Source: Danxiaibacter sp048498555 (GTDB lineage: Bacteria; Bacteroidota; Bacteroidia; Chitinophagales; Chitinophagaceae). From it: 64,000 nucleotides of DNA. Position 1 is the stretch's first letter. Each line of letters starts with the position of its first letter. The translations under genes and the position numbers were made by a program. Positions 1 through 8,211 of this stretch are shown piece by piece. The stretch covers positions 186,001 to 250,000 of the forward strand of contig JBEHXT010000002.1 of the NCBI GenBank assembly GCA_048498555.1, read 5' to 3'. The notes beneath the pieces were generated by a model. The model made no database searches. It was not told the DNA's origin and saw nothing but the letters and a program-made list of their open reading frames with translations.

Positions 1-1782
1 TGTTTTACCACTTGCCAGTTTGTAATTGCCGCCGGTTACATAGTCAACCTGTTCAACAATATTCTGCTGTACTTTCTTTTCTTTTAATTCATCATCCGTA
101 TAAGGCATTTGGTTGGGCCCCTGGGCTCTATAACCCGTATTTCCGTCAAAAACTTCTTTGCTTACCACATTTCCGCCCATGCTTATTGTTCTCAGCGTTT
201 TGTTGGGCGCTTTCTTCCATTCATCAACAGCAAGGTTCATACCCTGCATGCTCATGGTTGCTTTTGTTACTGTAGACTTGATGCTTTTAAGATTGTCGAT
301 TCCGCCAATTGCCACCAAAAAGTCATTCACAATTTTCTTTCCATCAGGAACTGCAATGTTTGCTGCCGCACCTGCTGCTACTGGTTTTGCGTACTTATCA
401 TAGTTGTTAACGGTATATCCCATTTTTTTCAGCCCGTCTTCAACCTGTGCAGCCTTACCTGTTACAATAATGCGCGCATTATTGATGGTGAAATATTTTT
501 GAGCAGCTTTCTGTACATCAGCCGCAGTAACCGCATTTATTTTCTGTAAATAAGTCCTGTAAAAATCCTTCGGAAGATTGTTCAGCAGAATGTTTGTAGC
601 AAACGTTGCAATGCGTGAAGCATTTTCCATGCCGAGCGCAAAGTTACCAGTGTACCATGTTTTCACCGCACTTAACTCTTCTGCAGAAACGGGTGTTGTT
701 CTGATGCGTTTAATTTCTTTTACAAATTCAGCTACGGCACTATCCGTTTTCTCATTACGTACGGAAGATGTAGCGGTGAATACTGTTTGAAAGCGGCCAC
801 CACTTATACCTGACCTCGCACCATAAGTAAAACCATGTTTCTCGCGAAGGTTCATATTAAGATAGCTGTTAAAATCACCACCAAGGATCTGGTTTGCAAT
901 CAGTGTAGCAAAATAGTCAGGGCTGCTCATTGGCATGTTCACCAAATTGGCAACATTTATCTCAGACTGAACAGCATTGGGCACATCAACAAGATCAATT
1001 TCAGTAGCCGTAACATTCTTAACATTTGCAAGCTGAGGCAAGGTTAAAGCAGCACCACTCCATCCATTCAATGCTTTTTCTGCCAGGGCTTTTGCAGCTT
1101 CCGGCTTAATATCGCCTACAAAAGTGAGGAAGCCTCTTGAGGGTGTAATGTACTTGCCGTAGTATTGTTTTGCATCATCCAATGTTAACTTTTGCACGCC
1201 ATCTTCTGTGGCAAACTCACCAGCCGGATGATCAATGCCATACAGCAATGCATTGCCTGCACGTGCGGAAATAGCTTTTACGTTGCGCTCGTTAGATTTA
1301 AGGCTTGTGATGTATTGGGATTTAAGTTTATCAAAAGACTCGTCTTTAAACGCAGGATGCTGTAACGCATCAGTCATTAATAAAAATGCCTGGTCGAAAT
1401 AACGGGTTAAAGCAGAAGCTGAACCGCCAGATGAATTCAGGTTTACATCTGCACCGATTTGATCTACTGCTTCATCAAACTGGGCTTTGGTTTTAGAGGT
1501 CGTTCCCTCATTCAGCATCTGCCCCATCAGGTTCATAATACCGGCCTTGCTGCCTTCTTTTATCGGGCCGGCATCAACAGTATATGTGGCTGTTACTTTA
1601 GGTAATTTATGATTCTCTACAACTAAAACCGTTATGCCATTAGCTAGTTTATAGGTAACAGGATCGGCTATTGTTATAACTGGTGCCGGCCCTGCCTTTG
1701 GCGGTTTAGAGCGATCGATTGTCTGCGCCTGAACAGACTGAATGAGAAAGGCTGCGGCTATATATAAAGTTATTTTTCGCAT
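1..1782 (-). CDS. M16 family peptidase, non-catalytic partner (3' end beyond window)
   Basis: I read 594 codons from the ATG at 1782 to the window edge without a stop. The N-terminus is a signal peptide ending near VQAQ. The fold follows the M16 (pitrilysin/MPP) family, but where the partner gene has the zinc motif HFFEH this protein reads MNLMGQ, so the zinc site is absent. M16 enzymes often work as pairs of one active and one inactive subunit, and the active one lies 32 bases upstream on the same strand. After the M16 repeats, from about residue 460, there is an extra domain that resembles outer-membrane lipoprotein-sorting (LolA-like) proteins; that assignment is inference. Likely periplasmic. 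Confidence 0.85.
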   Translation of the reverse strand, partial: MRKITLYIAAAFLIQSVQAQTIDRSKPPKAGPAPVITIADPVTYKLANGITVLVVENHKLPKVTATYTVDAGPIKEGSKAGIMNLMGQMLNEGTTSKTKAQFDEAVDQIGADVNLNSSGGSASALTRYFDQAFLLMTDALQHPAFKDESFDKLKSQYITSLKSNERNVKAISARAGNALLYGIDHPAGEFATEDGVQKLTLDDAKQYYGKYITPSRGFLTFVGDIKPEAAKALAEKALNGWSGAALTLPQLANVKNVTATEIDLVDVPNAVQSEINVANLVNMPMSSPDYFATLIANQILGGDFNSYLNMNLREKHGFTYGARSGISGGRFQTVFTATSSVRNEKTDSAVAEFVKEIKRIRTTPVSAEELSAVKTWYTGNFALGMENASRIATFATNILLNNLPKDFYRTYLQKINAVTAADVQKAAQKYFTINNARIIVTGKAAQVEDGLKKMGYTVNNYDKYAKPVAAGAAANIAVPDGKKIVNDFLVAIGGIDNLKSIKSTVTKATMSMQGMNLAVDEWKKAPNKTLRTISMGGNVVSKEVFDGNTGYRAQGPNQMPYTDDELKEKKVQQNIVEQVDYVTGGNYKLASGKT

Positions 1783-1814
1783 AATAATAAATAGTTTAAA
1801 GGTTACGATTGGAA

Positions 1815-3134
1815 TTACTGTTTAGCAGGTAAGTAATACAATACAACGCGCTGATTTTTGTTGAGATATTTCTTTGCAACATCCCTTATTTCTTCGCGTG
1901 TTATTTTGTGCACCTGGTCCAGCTCTTCGTTGATCTGGTTGGTATTCTTATTGTAAAATGTATAACCTTCTGCCAGATTTTCAGCAACACCAATTACCCT
2001 GCTGTTGGCGCTTACATAACCATTTTCAAACTGGTTCATTATTTTCTGATAGTCTGATTCACTGATGAGGTTCGTTTGCAGCGAGGCAACTTCCTCATCA
2101 ATATCCTGCAATAACTGTGTTAATGGCGCATTGTTGTTTGGTAGTGCATAAGTAATATAAGCTCCGTAATCTTCCAGTGCGTAATTCAACGCGCCTACTT
2201 CCAAAGCATCTTTTTTATCATCCACCATTTTCTTATACAACTTTGAACTCGCGCCGCTGGATAAAATAGAAGAGATTAAGCCAAGCACTTTTGAATCGTG
2301 CGTACTCATTCCAGGTGTACGATATGCAGCCATTATCGCAGGGATCTGGATGTTTGAATCGTAAACAGAGTCCACGATTTCGTGTGCCAATGGCGGCTCC
2401 TGAATATGCGGTTGCTGTATATCAGCACCGCGCGGCACTGCATTAAAATATTGCTTAGCCAATGCTGTTGCTTTCTCTACATCAATATCTCCTGCAATAC
2501 TTAGTACCGCGTTGTTAGGCACATAATATTTTTTGAAGAACGCTTTAAACTCATCAAGCTTAGCGGCATCCAGGTGTTCCATTGATCCGATTGTTTGCCA
2601 GCGATAGGGATGCTCGTTAAATAATCGCCTAAAGATTTCATATGCAAATTTGCCGTAAGGCTGGTTATCCAGTCGTTGCCTTTTTTCTTCCTTCACCACT
2701 TCATTTTGTGTCTTTACACCAACTTCATTTATAACCGGATGCAGCATTCGCTCACTTTCCAGCCAAAGGCCAAGTTCGAGTTGATTAGATGGGAATACTT
2801 CGTAATAAAAGGTTCTGTCCTGTGTTGTGTTTGCATTGTTTTGACCGCCGTTTGATGAAACAATTTTCATAAACGTGCCTCTCTTTATGTTGTCTGTCCC
2901 TTCAAAAAGTAAGTGTTCAAAGAAGTGCGCAAAACCGGTACGTGCCGAGTCTTCATTTTTTGAACCTACGTGATACATAACGGAAACAGCCACAACGGGA
3001 GCTGTTTTATCCTGGTGTAGTATTACATGCAGGCCGTTATCCAGGTCAAACTCTTTGTATTGCACTTTCTGTGCATTTACAAAAGCCGCTGTAAACAGAA
3101 GCGCTGCAGTAAGTTTAAAACTTTTTTTTCTCAT
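1815..3134 (-). CDS. M16 family zinc metallopeptidase, catalytic subunit
   Basis: This 439-residue exported protein has a signal peptide (residues 1-21, cleavage near VNAQ). The inverted zinc motif HxxEH is H70-F-F-E73-H74, and the third ligand glutamate falls about 76 residues later in the EVVKEEKRQ stretch (E150), which is the family spacing. The C-terminal half is the second M16 domain. It is the first gene of a two-gene operon with the inactive M16 partner. Substrate cannot be told from sequence; periplasmic peptide or protein processing is inferred from the signal peptide. Confidence 0.92.
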   Translation of the reverse strand: MRKKSFKLTAALLFTAAFVNAQKVQYKEFDLDNGLHVILHQDKTAPVVAVSVMYHVGSKNEDSARTGFAHFFEHLLFEGTDNIKRGTFMKIVSSNGGQNNANTTQDRTFYYEVFPSNQLELGLWLESERMLHPVINEVGVKTQNEVVKEEKRQRLDNQPYGKFAYEIFRRLFNEHPYRWQTIGSMEHLDAAKLDEFKAFFKKYYVPNNAVLSIAGDIDVEKATALAKQYFNAVPRGADIQQPHIQEPPLAHEIVDSVYDSNIQIPAIMAAYRTPGMSTHDSKVLGLISSILSSGASSKLYKKMVDDKKDALEVGALNYALEDYGAYITYALPNNNAPLTQLLQDIDEEVASLQTNLISESDYQKIMNQFENGYVSANSRVIGVAENLAEGYTFYNKNTNQINEELDQVHKITREEIRDVAKKYLNKNQRVVLYYLPAKQ

Positions 3135-3217
3135 TCATTATTCGTTTTTATTGTTAGAGTATAGAGCATAAGAATTTCCAACTCCATGAAAATAAGCTTT
3201 TTGCAATTTCCGCATAA

Positions 3218-3251
3218 AAAAACACCGAAGCCTTTACAGCCCGGTGTTTTT
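3218..3251 (-). terminator. Intrinsic terminator after the GH3-family gene
   Basis: The arms AACACCG and CGGTGTT flank a 14-nt loop, with an A-run on the left and a T-run on the right, so it could work in both directions. It lies just downstream of the minus-strand GH3 gene and upstream of the M16 operon. Confidence 0.75.
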
Positions 3252-3275
3252 CATAAAAAATTATACAGAATACAA

Positions 3276-4778
3276 TTATTGATTGACGAACGGCTGCAAT
3301 GCTTCGGCAATTTTTCTGTCATTGCTCAGCCGTGGCAGCTTGTTTTGCCCACCCAGCTTACCGATGGATTTCATATAATCAATAAATCCATTTTTTACTA
3401 TCGGTGTAATCTTCAGTTTTTGCAATATGTTTCCGCTTATTAAATCGTCGTAGTAAACGTTTTTTTGCCTGAGGTTATTATCAACTTTTTCAATAAAGCC
3501 CTGCATATCAGCCGGCGCATGCTCAAATTCAATAAACCACTCGTGGTAACTTTTTCCCTCACCCTGCTCAACCATTGGCGCTACAGTAAACTCAATGATT
3601 TTTACGTTCTCTTCATTAGCGGCTTTCATCAGGGCCTGTTCTACTTCCTCACCAATAACATGCTCGCCAAAAGCGGATATATAATGTTTTGTTCTGCCCG
3701 TAACTACGAGACGGTAGGGTTTTGTGCTGACAAACTTAACAGTATCACCTATGTTGTAAGCCCAAAGCCCGGCGTTATTATTAATAATAAGCGCATAATT
3801 TTCTCCCACCTTCACGTCTTTTAGCGACAGACGGGTAGGGTTTTCATTAAAGATCTCTCCTGCCGGAACAAATTCAAAAAAGATTCCGGAGTCGGTATTC
3901 AATAATAATCCTTCTGCATTTTGTGAATCCTGGAAAGCAAAGAATCCTTCACTAGCCGGGAACGTTTCAATAGAGTCTATCTTCTTTCCAATTGTATCAA
4001 ACAACTTGGCTCTGTAAGGTTCAAAATTTACGCCACCGTAAACCATTACTGAAAAGTTGGGGAACAGGTCCGCAATTTTCTTTCCGCTGATTTGCGTAAG
4101 CCTGTCGAAGTACATTTGCATCCATGGTGGAATACCGCTAATCAAAGCCATATCCTCATTAATGGTCTGCTGAACAATTTTATCCAGTTTGGTCTCCCAA
4201 TCCTCAATACAATTGGTTTCGTAATCCGGAAGTTGATTACTTCTTAAATATTTTGGTACATGATGGTTTACAATACCACTTAAGCGGCCTGTAGGAACTC
4301 CACCAACTCTATCTAGCTCAGGCGAACCGCTCAAAAAAATCATTTTCCCTTCGGTAAATTCAGCGTTGCCACTTTCTGCGATATAGCATAGTAAGGCATT
4401 TCGGGCCGAATCAATATGGTTGGAGATTGATTCTTTACTGATCGGAATGTATTTTACACCACTTGTTGTGCCGCTGGTTTTAGCAAAATAGATGGGCTTT
4501 CCTTTCCATAAAATATTCGCCTGCCCTTGTTTTACTTTACTGATGTAACTTTTAATCTGCTCGTAATCACGTATTGGAACCTGCTTTTTATAGTCATCGT
4601 AGGTTTTAATATTTTCAAACCCGTGGTCTTTTCCAAACTCGGTGTCTTTCGCTGTTTTAATAAGATCTTTAAAGATCGCCTCCTGATCTGCCACTGCGGT
4701 CTCCATCCCCTTCTTAATCCTGTTATATATATATCCGGCAAACGGCTTCGCTAGTAAAGATTTTAAATTCATAGTCAA
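3276..4778 (-). CDS. GH3 auxin-responsive promoter family protein (acyl-adenylate-forming enzyme)
   Basis: At 500 residues this is a full-length bacterial GH3 protein. The ATP/AMP-binding motif is visible as YFAKTSGTTSGVKYIP near residue 100, and the C-terminal part has the family YNIGDTVKF and TGRTKHYISAFGEHV segments. Plant GH3 enzymes adenylate a carboxylic acid and join it to an amino acid; the substrate of Bacteroidota members is not established, so only the chemistry is assigned. It stands alone, with its own promoter upstream and terminator downstream. No signal peptide, so cytoplasmic. Confidence 0.88.
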   Translation of the reverse strand: MTMNLKSLLAKPFAGYIYNRIKKGMETAVADQEAIFKDLIKTAKDTEFGKDHGFENIKTYDDYKKQVPIRDYEQIKSYISKVKQGQANILWKGKPIYFAKTSGTTSGVKYIPISKESISNHIDSARNALLCYIAESGNAEFTEGKMIFLSGSPELDRVGGVPTGRLSGIVNHHVPKYLRSNQLPDYETNCIEDWETKLDKIVQQTINEDMALISGIPPWMQMYFDRLTQISGKKIADLFPNFSVMVYGGVNFEPYRAKLFDTIGKKIDSIETFPASEGFFAFQDSQNAEGLLLNTDSGIFFEFVPAGEIFNENPTRLSLKDVKVGENYALIINNNAGLWAYNIGDTVKFVSTKPYRLVVTGRTKHYISAFGEHVIGEEVEQALMKAANEENVKIIEFTVAPMVEQGEGKSYHEWFIEFEHAPADMQGFIEKVDNNLRQKNVYYDDLISGNILQKLKITPIVKNGFIDYMKSIGKLGGQNKLPRLSNDRKIAEALQPFVNQ

Positions 4779-4795
4779 GTATTGATTGGGGATAA

Positions 4796-4828
4796 CAAAA
4801 ATAGGCGCATAAAAGGGAAAAAAGTCAA
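4796..4828 (-). promoter_or_regulatory. Promoter of the GH3-family gene
   Basis: On the minus strand a -7 element TATTTTTG (4796-4803) is preceded, after 22 nt, by TTG (4826-4828). This fits the Bacteroidota consensus TTTG-N19-22-TAnnTTTG and lies 18 bases before the start codon. Confidence 0.6.
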
Positions 4829-4871
4829 TTGAGATAAGCCAAAAATCAAAAGTAAAAAGTCAAAACGCTGA
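4823..4871. repeat. Heptamer word array (AGTCAAA type)
   Basis: Seven contiguous 7-nt words in one phase, most variants of AGTCAAA (AGTCAAT, AGCCAAA, AATCAAA, AGTAAAA, AGTCAAA). It overlaps the -33 element of the GH3 promoter. The rest of the 4779-5108 gap holds only the GH3 and rplU promoters. Confidence 0.6.
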
Positions 4872-5054
4872 AAACCTGAATTACGTTAGCTTTTGAGAAT
4901 TTAGCCATGCTATTTATCTTTGATATAAGCATGTTTTAGACATTGGAGATTGAGAATAAACTCATCTGGCCATTCGAAAAAACGTTCAATTTCAAGAAGA
5001 TAGGGATTAGAATCAGGTAATTTTGTGCCGGGAAGTAAATTTTTTTAAAAATCC

Positions 5055-5086
5055 TTGCCTTATTCCATTGTAAAACCTTACCTTTG
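5055..5086 (+). promoter_or_regulatory. Promoter of rplU-rpmA
   Basis: TTG (5055-5057), 21 nt, then TACCTTTG (5079-5086), an exact TAnnTTTG match, followed by CCGTCC. The start codon of rplU lies 22 nt further on. The same TACCTTTGCCGTCCT string precedes rplS. Confidence 0.75.
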
Positions 5087-5108
5087 CCGTCCTAATTTTG
5101 GATAAGCC

Positions 5109-5414
5109 ATGTTCGCAGTCGTAAAAATCGCAGGTCAGCAATTTAGAGTACAGGAAGGTCAAAGCCTGTATGTTCCTCACCTGCAAGCAAAAAGTGGAGA
5201 TAAAGTTGAGTTCAGCGAAGTATTGTTAGTTGATAATAACGGCAATCTTTCTGTTGGAGCTGACGTTAAAGCTGTAGTAAAAGCTGAAGTTTTGAATGAA
5301 TTTGTGCAGGATGATAAAGTGATCGCATTCAAAATGAAAAGAAGAAAAGGCTTCCGTAAAAAACACGGGCACAGAACTCAATTCACTCAAATTAAAATTG
5401 AAAGCATCGCTTAG
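5109..5414 (+). CDS. rplU: 50S ribosomal protein L21
   Basis: At 101 residues it has the normal L21 length. The N-terminus (MFAVVKIAGQQFRVQEGQ) and the C-terminal basic stretch KMKRRKGFRKKHGHRTQFT are typical of bL21, which binds 23S rRNA in the large subunit. It is followed 42 bases later by rpmA, the usual bL21-bL27 pair, and has a clear promoter directly upstream. Confidence 0.97.
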   Translation: MFAVVKIAGQQFRVQEGQSLYVPHLQAKSGDKVEFSEVLLVDNNGNLSVGADVKAVVKAEVLNEFVQDDKVIAFKMKRRKGFRKKHGHRTQFTQIKIESIA

Positions 5415-5456
5415 TAAGAGCGAAGCAACAAGTAATTAACATCAAACTCATTTACT

Positions 5457-5723
5457 ATGGCTCACAAAAAAGGTGAAGGTAGTGTAAAAAACGGCCGTGA
5501 TTCACAAAGTAAACGTTTAGGAGTAAAGATATACGGTGGCCAGCCTGCTATTGCTGGTAACATCATCGTTCGCCAGCGCGGAACGGTTTATCATCCTGGT
5601 AAAAACATTGGCGTAGGAAGAGACTACACACTGTTTGCACTTACAGATGGTATCGTTGAATTCAGAAAAACTACTGCCAATAAAACTGTAGTTTCTGTTA
5701 CGCCTGCGGAAGCAACAGCTTAA
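5457..5723 (+). CDS. rpmA: 50S ribosomal protein L27
   Basis: The 88-residue protein starts MAHKKGEGSVKNGRDSQSKR and carries GNIIVRQRGT and YHPGKNIGVGRDYTLFAL, all standard bL27. The start lacks the cleavable N-terminal extension seen in Firmicutes. It is cotranscribed with rplU. Confidence 0.97.
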   Translation: MAHKKGEGSVKNGRDSQSKRLGVKIYGGQPAIAGNIIVRQRGTVYHPGKNIGVGRDYTLFALTDGIVEFRKTTANKTVVSVTPAEATA

Positions 5724-5793
5724 TTCCTAAAAAAATTTGGCAGTTCCCATAAAACATTTAATTTTATGCAATATTTACTAACCATTAAATTAA

Positions 5794-6027
5794 ATGAACA
5801 TGGCAACTGCAAAAAAAGCTGCTCCTAAAAAAGCTGCTGCAAAGAAAGCTGCTCCTAAAAAAGCTGCTGCAAAGAAAGCCGCTCCTAAAAAAGCTGCTGT
5901 AAAAAAAGCTGCTCCTAAAAAAGCTGCTGTAAAGAAAGCTGCTCCTAAAAAAGCTGCCGTAAAGAAAGCTGCTCCTAAAAAGGCTGCTGCTAAAAAAGCT
6001 GCTCCTAAAAAAGCCGCTAAAAAGTAA
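5794..6027 (+). CDS. Lys/Ala/Pro-rich histone H1-like protein made of decapeptide repeats
   Basis: The 77-residue product is seven copies of AAPKKAA(A/V)KK after a short leader, the last copy one residue short. At DNA level these are 30-bp tandem units from 5818 to 6024 with only scattered third-base changes, so recent expansion or contraction is likely. An ATG at 5800 (MATAKK) is an equally good start. Its composition matches eukaryote-like histone H1 C-tails and bacterial H1-like proteins, which bind DNA through charge; nucleoid or RNA binding is inferred. It follows rpmA by 70 bases and ends at a strong terminator. Confidence 0.8.
   Translation: MNMATAKKAAPKKAAAKKAAPKKAAAKKAAPKKAAVKKAAPKKAAVKKAAPKKAAVKKAAPKKAAAKKAAPKKAAKK
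5818..6024 (+). repeat. 30-bp coding tandem repeat (7 units)
   Basis: Seven in-frame 30-bp units of the form gctgctcctaaaaaa-gctgctgcaaagaaa make up nearly the whole histone-like gene; the last lacks one codon. Confidence 0.9.
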
Positions 6028-6055
6028 GCTTATAACAAGCTCAAATACTTAAAGG

Positions 6056-6084
6056 TCCCGGGATAATATCCTGGGATTTTTTTT
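6056..6084 (+). terminator. Intrinsic terminator after the histone-like gene
   Basis: TCCCGGGA and TCCTGGGA pair over 8 bp (one G-U) around a 5-nt loop, followed by eight T. Confidence 0.85.
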
Positions 6085-6090
6085 GCTTAA

Positions 6091-6126
6091 ACCACGGAGA
6101 CACAACGCCACAAAGAAACACGGAAG
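6091..6126. repeat. Nonamer word array (ACCACGGAG type)
   Basis: Four 9-nt words in phase: ACCACGGAG, ACACAACGC, CACAAAGAA, ACACGGAAG. The same word family recurs at 36955-36990 and, inverted, at 37022-37129. It sits in the 319-bp gap between the histone-like gene and the PolX-like gene. Confidence 0.6.
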
Positions 6127-6248
6127 AATCGACATTCGGAATTCGCGTCTGAAATACTGTATTCGCCTAAGCTGCTTTATACTGCTAAGCAACCCCTTCT
6201 TGCCAATCTCAGTTCTATATTCTCTTTTCCTTTCAACAACAACTTTCC

Positions 6249-6256
6249 TATTTTTG
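6249..6256 (+). promoter_or_regulatory. Candidate -7 element for the PolX-like gene
   Basis: TATTTTTG followed by GG is an exact TAnnTTTG match about 90 nt before the start codon. The -33 element is weak. Confidence 0.4.
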
Positions 6257-6297
6257 GGACTAACATTTAGTACCAACAATTACCAACAAGAAACATT

Positions 6298-6332
6298 AGC
6301 TTATTTCTGAGAGCTAATAGCTAATACCTTTC
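6298..6332. repeat. Heptamer word array (AGCTAAT type)
   Basis: Five 7-nt words in phase (AGCTTAT, TTCTGAG, AGCTAAT, AGCTAAT, ACCTTTC) end 14 bases before the PolX-like start codon. Related words recur at 39373-39400. Confidence 0.45.
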
Positions 6333-6346
6333 TTAACTCTATAACA

Positions 6347-8023
6347 ATGGACAACTACGCAATTGCCGATAACTTCTCCATGCTTTCCAAACTAATGGAT
6401 ATACATGGCGAAAACAGTTTTAAATCGAAGTCTTATTCAGTGGCTGCATTTACCATTGAAAAATTACCGATGCAACTGGCGGAAATACCGCAGGACAAAA
6501 TCTTTTCTATAAAAGGCATCGGAGAAAGTGTTGGCCAGAAAATTATTGAACAGCTGCAAAAAGGCACATTGCCCTTACTGGATGAATATGTAACCCGCAC
6601 TCCGGCCGGCATAATAGAAATGCTGAACATAAAGGGCATTGGCCCTAAAAAGATCTCAACAATATGGAAGGAGTTGGAAGTTGAGAGCCTGGGTGAGCTT
6701 TTGTACGCATGCAATGAAAACAGGCTTACTTTATACAAAGGCTTTGGCGAGAAGACGCAGAAAAACATTAAAGAATCTATTGAGTTTTACATGGGTAATA
6801 AGGGAAGTTACCTGTACGCTCAAATTGAGTCTTATGCCACAGCGGTAGAAAATAAAATGCATGATGCATTTGCCGGAAGTTTATTCTTGCCTACCGGCGA
6901 TATGAGAAGGCACATTGAAATTATTACCAAATTAGAATGGGTTACAGATCGGCCTTTAGCTGGGCTTCAGGATTATTTTGAAAAGAATAATTTTTCAACT
7001 GTTACGCAATCTGACGAACAAATATCTTTCACAGGTGAAGAGCATGTTGAGTTGGTTTTCTATTACTCTGCTAAAGAAGAAGTTTACTTAAAACAATTTA
7101 TTACAAGCTGTAGTGAAAGCTTTCTTACCGAATGGGCAGAACAAGGTTTGTTTGATAAAACTAAAACCTATGGCTCCGAAGAAGAAATATTCACAACTGC
7201 GGGCATTGATTATATTCAGCCCAATTTAAGAGAAACCGCAACAATAATACACAAGGCGCAGCAACATGCCTTGCCTGTAGTTATTGAGCCTGGTGATATT
7301 ACAGCTATTATACACAGCCATAGCAAATGGAGCGACGGTGTAAACAGCGTTGAAGAAATGGCTAACGAAGCGATAAGGCTGGGCTTGCAATATCTTGTTA
7401 TAAGCGACCACTCCAAAACCGCTTTCTACGCAAATGGCTTAACTGAAGAACGCCTTATTGCACAACACGGAGAGGTTGATGAATTGAATAAAAAACTGAC
7501 GCCTTTTAAAATTTTCAAAAGCATTGAGTCTGACATATTAAATGATGGCAGCCTCGACTATGCGAACGAAGTGCTTAATACATTTGACATTGTGATTGCA
7601 TCGGTTCACTCAAACTTAAAAATGACCGAAGAAAAGGCTATGATGCGCCTTCTAAAGGCGATCGAAAATCCTTACACCAGTATTCTTGGCCACATGACCG
7701 GCAGGCTCCTGCTTAGCCGCAATGGCTATCCCGTTGATCATAAAAAAATCATTGAAGCATGCGCAGCCAACAATGTAGTAATTGAATTAAATGCGCACCC
7801 AAGAAGGCTTGACATGGATTGGAGATGGATTGACTACGCGCTTGAAAAAAATGTACTCATTTCAATTGATCCGGACGCACACAGCATAGAAGGATTTGCA
7901 GATACCAAGTATGGTGTACTTGCTGCACAAAAAGCCGGACTTACAAAAACCAAAAACCTGAGTAGTTTTTCACTAGCCGAATTTGAAAAATTTGTTGAAG
8001 AACAAAAAAAGAAAAGGCCGTAA
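6347..8023 (+). CDS. PolX-family protein: helix-hairpin-helix/Pol beta-like region plus PHP phosphoesterase domain
   Basis: The 558-residue protein follows bacterial PolX: helix-hairpin-helix motifs (KGIGESVGQKI near 56, IKGIGPKKI near 95), a Pol beta-like middle, and a C-terminal PHP domain from about 320. The PHP metal ligands look complete (H323-S-H325, D330, H355, then SIESD, SVHS, GHMTGR, DPDAH), which suits 3'-5' exonuclease or AP-endonuclease activity. The polymerase site does not: after GDMRR, where the family has DxD, this protein has K195-L-E197, and the third aspartate position is E235. I infer a repair nuclease with a weak or dead polymerase. It stands alone between a terminator and a long hairpin. 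Confidence 0.85.
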   Translation: MDNYAIADNFSMLSKLMDIHGENSFKSKSYSVAAFTIEKLPMQLAEIPQDKIFSIKGIGESVGQKIIEQLQKGTLPLLDEYVTRTPAGIIEMLNIKGIGPKKISTIWKELEVESLGELLYACNENRLTLYKGFGEKTQKNIKESIEFYMGNKGSYLYAQIESYATAVENKMHDAFAGSLFLPTGDMRRHIEIITKLEWVTDRPLAGLQDYFEKNNFSTVTQSDEQISFTGEEHVELVFYYSAKEEVYLKQFITSCSESFLTEWAEQGLFDKTKTYGSEEEIFTTAGIDYIQPNLRETATIIHKAQQHALPVVIEPGDITAIIHSHSKWSDGVNSVEEMANEAIRLGLQYLVISDHSKTAFYANGLTEERLIAQHGEVDELNKKLTPFKIFKSIESDILNDGSLDYANEVLNTFDIVIASVHSNLKMTEEKAMMRLLKAIENPYTSILGHMTGRLLLSRNGYPVDHKKIIEACAANNVVIELNAHPRRLDMDWRWIDYALEKNVLISIDPDAHSIEGFADTKYGVLAAQKAGLTKTKNLSSFSLAEFEKFVEEQKKKRP

Positions 8024-8060
8024 GATTTGTAACTCCAGTAATAAAATAAGATAACAAGAA

Positions 8061-8105
8061 AAGGCCGTTGTATGAATCATAATTCATGATTCATACAACG
8101 GCCTT
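8061..8105. terminator. Perfect 20-bp hairpin between convergent genes
   Basis: A 20-nt arm (8061-8080) is exactly complementary to 8086-8105 around a 5-nt loop. It lies between the ends of the PolX-like gene and the histidine kinase gene and can terminate both. The word AGAAAAGGCCGT at its left edge also occurs at the end of the PolX-like gene (8010-8021). Confidence 0.7.
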
Positions 8106-8138
8106 CTTCAAGAAGAATATCTAAACATATAAGCCTCA

Positions 8139-8211
8139 TTACACCTGATACCTCACACCTGATACCTCACACCTTACACCTTACACCTCTTACCTCGCAT
8201 GTCACACCTCC
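8139..8211. repeat. Heptamer word array (plus TTACACC / minus AGGTRTR), running into the kinase stop codon
   Basis: Ten contiguous 7-nt words in unbroken phase: TTACACC, TGATACC, TCACACC, TGATACC, TCACACC, TTACACC, TTACACC, TCTTACC, TCGCATG, TCACACC. The kinase stop codon (8202-8204) and last codons lie inside the array. Confidence 0.85.

Noticed and set aside
6049..6310. Short overlapping frames on both strands between the histone-like gene and the PolX-like gene
   Set aside because: They cover a terminator, a nonamer array and a promoter and show no protein features.
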